A stretch of 64,000 nucleotides of DNA from CAYHBS01 sp964360995 (GTDB taxonomy: Bacteria > Patescibacteriota > Minisyncoccia > Ryanbacterales > HO2-45-13): assembly GCA_964360995.1 (NCBI GenBank), contig CAYHYZ010000001.1:1-64000 (forward strand), in the 5' to 3' direction. Below the pieces are notes generated by a model. That model was given only the letters and a program-made list of their open reading frames with translations. It was not told the origin of the DNA and did not search any database. Positions 7,512 to 14,678 of the stretch are shown here, piece by piece. The stretch's first letter is position 1; each line of letters starts with the position of its first letter. Made by a program: the position numbers and the translations under genes.

Positions 7512-8162
7512 ATGCACGAGATACAGGAGCGTATTTTGGAGGTGTCATCCAAAGTGAATTTATCTGGACTTTCCCTGCGTGAAATTGGGGAACTAGTTGG
7601 TATTTCTCATCCACAGCGCGTAAAGCATCATTTGGATCAGCTCGCAAAAAAAGGGCTCGTGCGTGTGGGGAAGGAGAAATCAAAAATTTCTCGCACCAAA
7701 CATTGGAGTAAAGGTGATGACGGGCTGATTGCGGTTCCGATTGTGGGATCTGCAAACTGCGGGCCTGCGGAACTGTTTGCTGATCAAAATATTGAAGGGT
7801 ACCTACGTATTTCCTCGCGCATTCTCATGAAAAAGAATGAAGTGTTTATTATTAAAGCGGTAGGGTCATCCATGAACCGTGCAAATGTAAACGGGGAGCG
7901 TATTGAAGATGGAGATTATGTGGTAGTGGACGCAACAGTAAAAAATCCCAATAACGGGGACTATGTGGTGTCGGTGATTGATGAGGTGGCAAACATCAAG
8001 CGATTTTATAAAGATCCCAAGCACGAACAAATTATGCTCATTTCGGAGTCCACCACACCGTATGCGCCGATTTATATTCACCAAGACGATATGCAGAGTT
8101 ATGTCGTTGCAGGCCGGGTAGTACAGGTCATCAAAAAACCTCAGATTCCGAAGGTGGAATAA
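7512..8162 (+). CDS. LexA/UmuD-like S24 peptidase transcriptional regulator
   Basis: 216 residues. The N-terminal winged helix covers roughly residues 1-55 ('LSLREIGELVGISHPQRVKHHLDQLAKKGL'). The S24 peptidase domain follows: nucleophile Ser120 in 'VGSSMNRA' and general-base Lys163 in 'VANIKRFY'. The self-cleavage region reads 'VGSANCGPAEL', giving a Cys83-Gly84 bond where LexA usually has Ala-Gly; UmuD of E. coli also cleaves Cys-Gly. The product probably represses genes and inactivates itself on DNA damage. It is transcribed from a consensus promoter with the start codon at the predicted transcription start. No other SOS genes are seen next to it. Confidence 0.9.
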   Translation: MHEIQERILEVSSKVNLSGLSLREIGELVGISHPQRVKHHLDQLAKKGLVRVGKEKSKISRTKHWSKGDDGLIAVPIVGSANCGPAELFADQNIEGYLRISSRILMKKNEVFIIKAVGSSMNRANVNGERIEDGDYVVVDATVKNPNNGDYVVSVIDEVANIKRFYKDPKHEQIMLISESTTPYAPIYIHQDDMQSYVVAGRVVQVIKKPQIPKVE

Positions 8163-8244
8163 TTGTCCACTGGGCAGTTATTTGCCGAGAGTACAATTGA
8201 ATATAGATAGAGTCTCGCTAGTTGTTTGAAAAGGAGGTGCAGAA

Positions 8245-9828
8245 ATGCACAAAATCAGCCTGTTTGTTATTGGCGTGCTCGCGCTGTGTCTAGTGAGCGT
8301 GACGGCGATTGCTCAAACCGAAAAACCCGGAAGGTATCGCACCGATACGGTTTTGTTTTTACACGGTCACCAGGGGTCGCTTGGCCCAGAGATATTTTGT
8401 AACGATCAAAGTGCCATTAAGCGATTTGAGGTATATACGAACAAAGTACTCCAATTTCCGATTGATGTCCCAGACGTACTTACTATTGAGCCTGTATTCA
8501 ACACGTATCGACTTCCGCTCAGAAAATTACGCTTGAACTTCTGGGAGGTAGCTGCTCCTCCGTACGATTGGAGGCTCGGCGCTGAGGCGATAGTTGAGCA
8601 ATACATTCTTCCGGTCTACAACGATTTGATTTCTCGCAATCAGAGAATACACATTGTTGCGCACAGTTATGGTGGGATTGTTGCGCGCACACTCCTTGCG
8701 AAAGTGGGCGATCAGCGGATAGGAAAGGTATTGTTCTTTGGCACGCCACACTGGGGCCTGGGCGACGCATATTACGGCTGGAATGGCGGGAAAATTTCAA
8801 GTGCCGGTGTATTCGCAGAAATCGCTGGAACGGTATTTTTAAGCCATATTATGGAAGGATGTGGATGCTCTACAGAGCGCGCAGTCCAATTTATTCGACA
8901 GGGCTGTTCGAAGTTTCCCAGACCCGTAGAATCTTTGAGGGAGTTATTGCCCATCTATTCATTCGCGCATGAAGGCTCTCTCAGTGGTCCGAGAATTAGT
9001 CCGGATAGATTGTGCGAAATGAATGATTTGCTATTGGATCTGGATGCTACCGAGGAGCCATGGAATACGCCCATGCGATCTCATATTTTCGGCAGCGCCA
9101 AACGAATGACGACACACTCCATCGCATTGGAACAGAATAATCAAGCGTGCAGTCGCTTGTTGTGGCCGGACGGTAAGCCGATCAAAAAACGAAGGCTCGA
9201 AGTAGGAGATGATCGGGTCATCAAAGAAAGCACGTGCCGTGCCACAGATGTTTCGTTGAACGACCAGTGTACGCTCGTAGACACGGTGACTTCTCGGAAG
9301 AAGCCGTATGAGGAGAAAGCCACCGCTCATCAGCAGTTGTTCGATGTGTATTGGGAGGAGATGATCAATTTCCTGCTATACAGCAAGCTCACCAAGCCGG
9401 CGACAACCACCACGTCGACCACGAGCACAACGCTTGTGGTGACCACGACGACGGAGCTCGATCCAACGACTACGCTTCCGGTAACTACGACCACGATTCC
9501 TGATGGATCACTCGCTGGTGTGCGCATCTATCCCGAAGAAGACGGAGGCCTCATCTATACGCAGCGTTTCATCTACGCATTTGCCGATGCGGATGGAGGC
9601 GGGGTACTCGATGATGATGTGTCATTGCATCCGAACACATCGTGGAGCGCGGATGACGCGAACATCGTCCAGTTTTACCCGGACAGTGGGCAGATGACCT
9701 ACGGAGGGTTCCAAGTGGGAACGACAACAATTCGCGTTTCTTTCGATCCAGACGGAGATGGACCAAAAAGTCCGTACACCGACGCAATCACCGTAACCAT
9801 CGATGATGGAACGTTCGGAGGAGGGTGA
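8245..9828 (+). CDS. Secreted alpha/beta-hydrolase (lipase/LCAT-like) with Thr-rich linker and C-terminal Ig-like domain
   Basis: 527 residues. A signal peptide ends near 'SVTAIAQ'. The core has 'VLFLHGHQGS' (oxyanion region) and the nucleophile elbow 'VAHSYGGIVART', i.e. GxSxG with Ser near residue 141; 'MTTHSIALEQ' offers a candidate catalytic His. This resembles lecithin-cholesterol acyltransferase or PGAP1-like hydrolases acting on acyl chains. A Thr-rich spacer (about residues 388-420) links to a C-terminal beta domain of ~100 residues. The Shine-Dalgarno site AAAAGGAGG precedes the ATG. A lipid substrate taken from the environment or a host is plausible but unproven. It is followed by a strong terminator. 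Confidence 0.8.
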   Translation: MHKISLFVIGVLALCLVSVTAIAQTEKPGRYRTDTVLFLHGHQGSLGPEIFCNDQSAIKRFEVYTNKVLQFPIDVPDVLTIEPVFNTYRLPLRKLRLNFWEVAAPPYDWRLGAEAIVEQYILPVYNDLISRNQRIHIVAHSYGGIVARTLLAKVGDQRIGKVLFFGTPHWGLGDAYYGWNGGKISSAGVFAEIAGTVFLSHIMEGCGCSTERAVQFIRQGCSKFPRPVESLRELLPIYSFAHEGSLSGPRISPDRLCEMNDLLLDLDATEEPWNTPMRSHIFGSAKRMTTHSIALEQNNQACSRLLWPDGKPIKKRRLEVGDDRVIKESTCRATDVSLNDQCTLVDTVTSRKKPYEEKATAHQQLFDVYWEEMINFLLYSKLTKPATTTTSTTSTTLVVTTTTELDPTTTLPVTTTTIPDGSLAGVRIYPEEDGGLIYTQRFIYAFADADGGGVLDDDVSLHPNTSWSADDANIVQFYPDSGQMTYGGFQVGTTTIRVSFDPDGDGPKSPYTDAITVTIDDGTFGGG

Positions 9829-9833
9829 AAAAC

Positions 9834-9867
9834 AACCCCCATTCGCATCCTTGCGAATGGGGGTTTA
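9834..9867 (+). terminator. Rho-independent terminator
   Basis: AACCCCCATTCGCA pairs perfectly with TGCGAATGGGGGTT around TCCT, just after the lipase-like gene. Confidence 0.85.
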
Positions 9868-9869
9868 AA

Positions 9870-9898
9870 TTGACAAGCAAACGGAAACCCAGTAAGAA
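9870..9898 (+). promoter_or_regulatory. Promoter of the YadA-head-like gene
   Basis: TTGACA, 17-nt spacer, TAAGAA. The transcript would have a leader of about 28 nt containing the Shine-Dalgarno site AAAGGAGG. The same boxes and spacing recur at 12524-12552. Confidence 0.75.
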
Positions 9899-9932
9899 GT
9901 AAACAGACTTTCTTTAAAGGAGGATCTAGGTA

Positions 9933-10844
9933 ATGAAGTACCTTATATCAGCAATTGTTATGCTACTGATGGTGGTTCCCAATGCGCACGCAGAAGAACT
10001 TTCCGCGTGCGTCAAGCCAAATGGTGGACTCTACTTGATTGGATCGGAATTTCGTCGACAAGCATGTCGCTCGCAAGACAGTGAGGTTACGTTAAATCAA
10101 ACTTCTCTGTTAGATCAGGTAGTCTCACTCGAAGACGCTGGAACAACGGTGCGCTTCACCGGAGTTAATGTACAAGTTGTTAATGGTGCCGGTTTATCGA
10201 ATGCGCCAGTTAATGGTACGGGTAATCTGATAATCGGATATGATGAAGGCGGTTGCCTGCTAACTGGGGAAGAAGCATGCGACACAGATAGCGATTGCAC
10301 ACTCAACGCTTGCGTTTCCGGGTCATGTTCGCTGATAGGGCCTACAAGCTGTAGTCAGGATTCTGATTGCATGGTGAACAGTTGTGTGCGTACCGATAAA
10401 ACTGGTTCACACAACGTCGTCATAGGACCTTCACATAAATGGGAAAGTTCAGGATGTTTGATTTCAGGTTACGGTAATACCTGTTCTGGAAATAATAGTA
10501 TAGTTGGGGGGCAATGGAATGAGGTTTCCGGTAATACCTCAGCGAATGTTTCAGGATCCCATAATTTTGTGTCGGGGGATTTTGCGGCCTCGCTTGGGGG
10601 AGGTTCAAATACAGTAACAAATCAAAACGCAACCATTTGTGGTGGATGGGATAACACTGCAAGCGGATCTTACACTAGTGTTAGTGGAGGATCATCCAAC
10701 ATAGCCGAAGGTTTTTTTACAGTCGTTAGTGGAGGAAATGCAAATCATGCAGCAGGAGCTGATACGGTTGTCGGAGGAGGGCAATTTCGATCAACCGGGG
10801 GAATGAATCAGTGGCGCGCCGGCAGTATCGTAGAACCAAACTAA
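9933..10844 (+). CDS. Secreted protein with Cys-rich segment and YadA-head-like repeats
   Basis: 303 residues. A signal peptide ends around 'PNAHAEE'. A short N-terminal domain is followed by two Cys repeats of the form 'CDTDSDCTLNACVSGSC' and 'CSQDSDCMVNSC'. From about residue 150 come repeats of ~14 residues such as 'NSIVGGQWNEVSGN', 'NATICGGWDNTASGS' and 'TSVSGGSSNIAEG', the left-handed beta-roll pattern of trimeric adhesin heads. No membrane anchor or autotransporter barrel is present, and the protein ends shortly after the last repeat. A remnant of another gene's 3' end follows the stop, which suggests the tail was lost by recombination. Probably a secreted or surface-bound adhesive protein. 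Confidence 0.7.
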   Translation: MKYLISAIVMLLMVVPNAHAEELSACVKPNGGLYLIGSEFRRQACRSQDSEVTLNQTSLLDQVVSLEDAGTTVRFTGVNVQVVNGAGLSNAPVNGTGNLIIGYDEGGCLLTGEEACDTDSDCTLNACVSGSCSLIGPTSCSQDSDCMVNSCVRTDKTGSHNVVIGPSHKWESSGCLISGYGNTCSGNNSIVGGQWNEVSGNTSANVSGSHNFVSGDFAASLGGGSNTVTNQNATICGGWDNTASGSYTSVSGGSSNIAEGFFTVVSGGNANHAAGADTVVGGGQFRSTGGMNQWRAGSIVEPN

Positions 10845-10870
10845 ATGATGGAACGTTGGGAGGAGGGTGA
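10845..10870 (+). repeat. Copy of the lipase-like gene's 3' end
   Basis: 25 of 26 nt match positions 9803-9828, which encode the last residues and stop of the hydrolase. Here the copy is out of any retained gene, directly after the stop of the YadA-head-like gene. Looks like a recombination scar. Confidence 0.7.
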
Positions 10871-10882
10871 GTAGACAACATG

Positions 10883-10918
10883 ACCCCGCGCTTGCATGCA
10901 AGCGCGGGGTTTTCTTTT
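10883..10918 (+). terminator. Rho-independent terminator (perfect 28-nt palindrome)
   Basis: ACCCCGCGCTTGCA and its exact complement abut at 10883-10910, followed by TTTCTTTT. Confidence 0.88.
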
Positions 10919-10981
10919 CCACATCTCGCCTTGAAGGCCATTGGACAGGGGAACGAAGTATGCTATACTTTGTGGGTACTC

Positions 10982-11010
10982 AAAAACAGCGCCGACGAGC
11001 GCTGTTTTTA
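10982..11010 (+). terminator. Second hairpin with U-tract
   Basis: AAAACAGCGC pairs with GCGCTGTTTT around CGACGA. Apart from this, the 323-nt gap 10845-11167 holds only the gene-end copy, the terminator above and a weak inverted repeat. Confidence 0.75.
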
Positions 11011-11086
11011 TTACCCCACCGCTTTTATTGGGGTTTGCTCCACTGGTTTTGTCGAGGCTTGCACGCAGTGCTTATAGTGTTTCCCA

Positions 11087-11140
11087 CGCAACAAATATCA
11101 TATAGTGCCGTCATATAACATATAGGCGTAGTTTGTTGCG
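11087..11140. repeat. Short inverted repeat upstream of the GerM-like gene
   Basis: CGCAACAAA (11087-11095) and TTTGTTGCG (11132-11140), 36 nt apart, with CATATAG repeated in between. Could be an operator; no further support. Confidence 0.35.
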
Positions 11141-11167
11141 CGTGCAAAACTCTGCTTTGATACATAT

Positions 11168-12100
11168 ATGAAAAAACTCATTGGAATCGGCGTTGTTATT
11201 CTCCTCACTCTCGGAGCAGCTTTTGCTGTGATGAAATATCAAAAGGAAAAGCCGGTGGTCACGGACTTTGATTCGTGCGTTGCGGCGGGATATCCGGTAG
11301 CAGAGAGTTACCCCAGACAATGCCGAACTCCCGATGGGCGAATGTTTGTTGAAGATATTGGAAACGTCATCGAAAAATCTGAATTCATTCAAGTGGTGAG
11401 TCCCCGTCCCGGTGAGGCAATTGCGAGCCCGGTAGTCATCTACGGACAGGCGCGCCTCTGGTATTTTGAGGCGTCGTTTCCGGTATATTTGGAAGACGCC
11501 AACGGACAGCGTATTGCTTCAGGCATTGCGACGGCGCTTGATGATTGGATGACAGAAGAATTTGTGCCGTTTCGTGCGGTGCTCGAATGGTACGGCACGC
11601 CGACACCGACGGGCACACTTGTGTTTCAAAAAGATAATCCGTCTGGACTTCCCGAGAACGATGACGCGATGCGTATGCCGGTGAAGATTGTTGCTGCGAG
11701 CGCGGAAGGGATGACCCCGGTGAAGGTGTATTTCCAGAAAGTTGCCGCGGGAGATCCATTTCTTGATTGCAGTGTAGTTGCGGAAGTTACGCGGTATGTA
11801 CCAAAAACCCAAGGTGTTGGGAGAGCAGCGCTTGAAGCGCTTCTCGGGGGGCCAACCACATCGGAAGATGCGGCCGGCTATGGAACGACCATTCCACAAT
11901 CCGTTATGTTGGAGAATCTTACGATTACCAATGGCGTTGCCACTGCGGAGTTCTCGGACAGGCTTCAGGAAGGGGTAGGGGGTTCATGCCGTGTTACTGC
12001 GATTCGATCGCAAATTGAACGAACGCTCAAGCAGTTCTCAACCGCAAACACCGTTGTCATTTCTATCGACGGGCGCACCGAAGATATCCTCCAGCCATAA
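11168..12100 (+). CDS. Membrane-anchored Gmad2 + GerM-domain protein
   Basis: 310 residues. One N-terminal membrane helix (residues 4-20) is followed by a small Cys-containing segment ('DSCVAAGYPV', 'PRQCRTPDG'). The immunoglobulin-like Gmad2 domain covers about residues 75-175 ('VVSPRPGEAIASPVVIYGQAR'). The GerM domain covers about residues 180-305 ('VKVYFQKVAAGD', 'ALEALLGGPTTSED', 'SQIERTLKQFSTANTVVISIDG'). In Firmicutes GerM/GerMN domains occur in spore germination and cell-envelope lipoproteins; here the function is probably structural in the cell envelope. There is no Shine-Dalgarno site. Confidence 0.82.
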   Translation: MKKLIGIGVVILLTLGAAFAVMKYQKEKPVVTDFDSCVAAGYPVAESYPRQCRTPDGRMFVEDIGNVIEKSEFIQVVSPRPGEAIASPVVIYGQARLWYFEASFPVYLEDANGQRIASGIATALDDWMTEEFVPFRAVLEWYGTPTPTGTLVFQKDNPSGLPENDDAMRMPVKIVAASAEGMTPVKVYFQKVAAGDPFLDCSVVAEVTRYVPKTQGVGRAALEALLGGPTTSEDAAGYGTTIPQSVMLENLTITNGVATAEFSDRLQEGVGGSCRVTAIRSQIERTLKQFSTANTVVISIDGRTEDILQP

Positions 12101-12154
12101 TTGCAGACTCTCCCTAGTAGGAGGACAATAAAAGTGAACGCACAGGAGGCGCCC

Positions 12155-12286
12155 ATGAGAGTCCCGCACATACACGATCCATGGCTGGCTTTCGTTCTCA
12201 AAACTCGGTCACGTGAGTCAGCGCCATTACTACTCAAACTCGCTTTTTTTGCAGTTGCCGCCGCAACCATCTACCAGATGATATAA
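12155..12286 (+). CDS. Small single-pass membrane peptide
   Basis: 43 codons from an ATG preceded by CAGGAGG at good spacing. An alternative in-frame GTG at 12134, 8 nt after another AGGAGG, would add seven residues. The C-terminal half 'APLLLKLAFFAVAAATIYQM' is a probable membrane helix. A hairpin (TCGCCGATC / GATCGGCGA, 12310-12331) follows without a U-tract. Two consecutive Shine-Dalgarno sites make translation likely, but the function is unknown. Confidence 0.5.
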   Translation: MRVPHIHDPWLAFVLKTRSRESAPLLLKLAFFAVAAATIYQMI

Positions 12287-12523
12287 CTGCAAAATAGCCA
12301 AGCCAACTATCGCCGATCCTCAGATCGGCGATGTTGCGTTATTGTCGCCCCTATGTGGGTAACGAACTACAAACGAATGTGCGACGGTGCGGCGATCTAC
12401 AGTTGAGAGAATGGCAATTGCGTATCACGAGTCATTTCCCATATAGGAACCATTCGGGCGAATGGTAGAATATAGGGCGCATAAAATATCGCCAAAAAGG
12501 CGCCAAAAAGTGCATCAAAAGCA

Positions 12524-12552
12524 TTGACAAAAGTAAAAAAATATGCTAAGAA
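12524..12552 (+). promoter_or_regulatory. Promoter TTGACA-N17-TAAGAA
   Basis: Consensus -35 and a -10 identical to that at 9870-9898, 17-nt spacing. It requires the downstream gene to start after about 12558. The 237-nt gap before it (12287-12523) holds two hairpins, at 12310-12331 and a CCATTCG/CGAATGG pair near 12450, and no gene. Confidence 0.65.
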
Positions 12553-12568
12553 GAAAGTAGGAAGTACC

Positions 12569-12847
12569 TTGCATTACCGCTTCTCTCTGATGTCGATGGA
12601 ACGGCGGGATGGAGCAGTCGAATTCTCTCGAGATCCGAGAGAAGCGGGGATATTATCCCAGTCTGGCGTAGTCAAGCCAGGTAGTTCTCTCAAGAACTTC
12701 ATGAGTATGAAAATACTCTCGGCGATTGGACTCGCGATTGGGATCATAGTCCTTAAGGTGCTCGTGGGCGAACTATTTGCAGCCTTCGAGGATATGTTGA
12801 TTACTCTGTTCACTACAATCGACATTATTCTAAAAGAGGTGCGATAG
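12569..12847 (+). CDS. Small membrane protein, function unknown (start uncertain)
   Basis: About 92 residues if it starts at the TTG at 12569 (TAGGAAG lies just upstream); ATG 12590 is the alternative. A start at 12524 is excluded if the promoter at 12524-12552 is used. The N-terminal part is charged ('SMERRDGAVEFSRDPREAG'). The C-terminal part has two short hydrophobic stretches ('ILSAIGLAIGIIVLKVLVG', 'MLITLFTTIDIIL'). It is followed by the first of three repeated terminator-promoter modules. No homology recognised. Confidence 0.5.
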   Translation: MHYRFSLMSMERRDGAVEFSRDPREAGILSQSGVVKPGSSLKNFMSMKILSAIGLAIGIIVLKVLVGELFAAFEDMLITLFTTIDIILKEVR

Positions 12848-12855
12848 TCAACAGA

Positions 12856-12890
12856 CCTCCAGCGTAATGCTGGCGGTTTTTTGTTACAAT
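12856..12890 (+). promoter_or_regulatory. Fused terminator-promoter module 1
   Basis: An imperfect hairpin (CCAGC/GCTGG core) runs into CGGTTTTTTGTTACAAT: the U-tract ends in the TG of an extended -10 (TGT-TACAAT, 12882-12890). The ATG follows after 7 nt. Confidence 0.8.
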
Positions 12891-12897
12891 AGAGGGG

Positions 12898-13494
12898 ATG
12901 AAAGATTGGCTTCGTTTTAGTATTAATGGCTCGGTATTTGTCTACGTTATTATTATTGTTTTCTTAGAAATATTTTTATTAAATCGTCTTGCATCATTTG
13001 TAGAGAATTTCATAAATATTGAAAGTTCGGTTTCGGTATTGTCGGATGTGGTGAAAGTGGTTGGTTTAATTATTTTAGTATATGGATTATTTTTTACCGC
13101 ATTTCGAGCAGCTCGTTTTATGTTCCAACGAGCGGAAGGAATGATGCAGAATATTTTTCTTTGGGCGTCTAAATTACTTGCAACCTTTTATATATGGATG
13201 ATTCTTCTTTCACATATTGTTTTTCCATTTATGGATTCTCTTTTAAATCTAGGAATGCGATCTCCAGACTATATCCCGACAAAAAAAGAGGTATTAACCG
13301 AGAAGTTCATACTGTACACGGTAGAAACAATTGTTGCAATCATTAGTTACATTATATCTATCACCATATTTGCCGTATTTCAGAGATATGTACCCCGCAA
13401 AGTTAATACGGCATTATTGGTGCTGCTTTGGTTCCCAGCCTGTATGTATTTGCTGTATTCTATGCTACAGATTATCGCTGAATGGCTACTTTGA
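12898..13494 (+). CDS. Polytopic membrane protein, paralogue of the next gene
   Basis: 198 residues with about four or five membrane helices and visibly AT-rich DNA. It begins 'MKDWLRFSINGSVFVYVI', closely matching the neighbour's 'MKDWFRLSSNGVQFVTIL'; resemblance continues for ~85 residues and then the proteins diverge. The start is fixed by an extended -10 ending 7 nt upstream; there is no room for a Shine-Dalgarno leader. No catalytic motifs. Probably a small family of accessory membrane proteins. Confidence 0.65.
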   Translation: MKDWLRFSINGSVFVYVIIIVFLEIFLLNRLASFVENFINIESSVSVLSDVVKVVGLIILVYGLFFTAFRAARFMFQRAEGMMQNIFLWASKLLATFYIWMILLSHIVFPFMDSLLNLGMRSPDYIPTKKEVLTEKFILYTVETIVAIISYIISITIFAVFQRYVPRKVNTALLVLLWFPACMYLLYSMLQIIAEWLL

Positions 13495-13520
13495 CTGATG
13501 GAGCCAATTGATTAGCCCAC

Positions 13521-13557
13521 ACCCGTTCGCCATCCGCGGACGGTTTTTTGTTATAAT
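13521..13557 (+). promoter_or_regulatory. Fused terminator-promoter module 2
   Basis: A CCGT..CGC / GCG..ACGG hairpin runs into GGTTTTTTGTTATAAT. Extended -10 TGT-TATAAT at 13549-13557, ending 7 nt before the ATG at 13565. Confidence 0.82.
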
Positions 13558-13564
13558 AGAGGGG

Positions 13565-14284
13565 ATGAAAGATTGGTTTCGGCTCAGTAGTAATGGCGTA
13601 CAGTTCGTGACCATATTGATCATATGGATTATTGAAGTTGTGATTTTGGATAAAGTTTACAATGCCGGAAACAATTATTTATATATAGAAAATTATATTG
13701 CCCCATTGCCAGAGAGTGCTCTGGTGGCGCTAACAATTTTAATAGGATTTGCTCTTTTAATTCTTGCATACAAACTTGCTGGAAAAATTGTGCAGATGGG
13801 AGAAACATTTTTACCATCATGGGCGCAGGCGAGCATTGCTTTTGCCCTGCAGATTCTGCCAGTGATTCTTATTTTAGGGGTCATTTATCTCTCCTCGTCT
13901 TCTCAGCCAAATTATAGAGCAAATGATGCGGCTATTAAGGCAAATCTATCGGGCGCTCGCGCTCAGGCGGAGTTATTTTATGATGAACACAATAATTCGT
14001 ATGAGGGAGCATGCGATGATCAAGATGTTTTCAGCGCAATAACCACCGCAAAATTTAGTGCCGGGCTTGAAGACAAGGAAATTGGTGGAGACATCATTTC
14101 AAGCACTCCCAAACAACCTGTCTGCCATGACACGACGACCGTATACGCGGCGCAAGTTACATTGATGACCAACAACAAATTGGCATTTTGTGTGGATAAT
14201 TCGGGCCGTGGGACAACCACCCCATACCAGCTCACATCTACCGAAGTAGAGGACGGGGGAGAGACGGATTGTTCGACGCCGTAG
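13565..14284 (+). CDS. Membrane protein with C-terminal pilin-like extracellular domain
   Basis: 239 residues. Three N-terminal helices resemble the preceding paralogue. From about residue 117 the protein becomes polar: 'NDAAIKANLSGARAQAELFYDEHNNSYEGAC' in outline, the pattern of the globular part of type IV pilins (alpha-helix ending with a tyrosine-rich 'FYDEHNNSY' turn, then Cys-bracketed beta-sheet with further Cys at 'QPVCHD', 'LAFCVD' and 'ETDCS'). There is no prepilin cleavage motif, so this looks like a pilin head carried on a multi-pass anchor. The true ATG is 13565; an upstream GTG/TTG start would lie before the promoter. Confidence 0.7.
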   Translation: MKDWFRLSSNGVQFVTILIIWIIEVVILDKVYNAGNNYLYIENYIAPLPESALVALTILIGFALLILAYKLAGKIVQMGETFLPSWAQASIAFALQILPVILILGVIYLSSSSQPNYRANDAAIKANLSGARAQAELFYDEHNNSYEGACDDQDVFSAITTAKFSAGLEDKEIGGDIISSTPKQPVCHDTTTVYAAQVTLMTNNKLAFCVDNSGRGTTTPYQLTSTEVEDGGETDCSTP

Positions 14285-14303
14285 TTATTCGCCGAGTTCA
14301 CAA

Positions 14304-14338
14304 CAGCCGACACCGCGTTGGCGGTTTTTTGTTACAAT
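14304..14338 (+). promoter_or_regulatory. Fused terminator-promoter module 3
   Basis: Imperfect hairpin, then GCGGTTTTTTGTTACAAT. The extended -10 TGT-TACAAT (14330-14338) overlaps an ATG at 14337, so translation must begin at 14346. Confidence 0.8.
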
Positions 14339-14345
14339 GGAGAGG

Positions 14346-14678
14346 ATGAAGCGCTTCACAAAAGTGTTAAAAATGATTGTATATTTTATTGTCAGCGGGG
14401 TTTTAACAGCGGCAATAGCGTGGTGGGCCAGCGGGAGCTGCATTGAGTGGCTCGACAACTTATTTAGTACATCTACAAGCTACTTTTTTTGGACCGCGCT
14501 GTTAGCCAGTATTTTGTACGCACTTCACTATAAACTCCCAAAGAAATACCGAAACATCTATTTCATTCTACTTACGACTATATTTCTTGTAGTTGCGTTG
14601 TATGAGGTCGTGTACCTACTATTCGTCTCGCCTACTATAGGGGTGTCCCTTCCTTGCAATTACGATCTTGTTTACTAG
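14346..14678 (+). CDS. Small membrane protein, function unknown
   Basis: 110 residues, three membrane helices ('VLKMIVYFIVSGVLTAAIAWW', 'SYFFWTALLASILYALHY', 'NIYFILLTTIFLVVALYEVV'). It starts from the third terminator-promoter module with 7 nt between -10 and ATG. Its stop overlaps the stop of convergent pepA by 3-4 nt. No family recognised. Confidence 0.6.
   Translation: MKRFTKVLKMIVYFIVSGVLTAAIAWWASGSCIEWLDNLFSTSTSYFFWTALLASILYALHYKLPKKYRNIYFILLTTIFLVVALYEVVYLLFVSPTIGVSLPCNYDLVY

Noticed and set aside
12524..12568. TTG at 12524 as start of the small membrane gene
   Set aside because: That TTG is the first half of a consensus -35 box (TTGACA) with a -10 at 17-nt spacing downstream.
13508..13564. 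Upstream start for the pilin-head gene at 13508
   Set aside because: It would place the start before the terminator and the extended -10 box; the ATG at 13565 matches the paralogue's N terminus.
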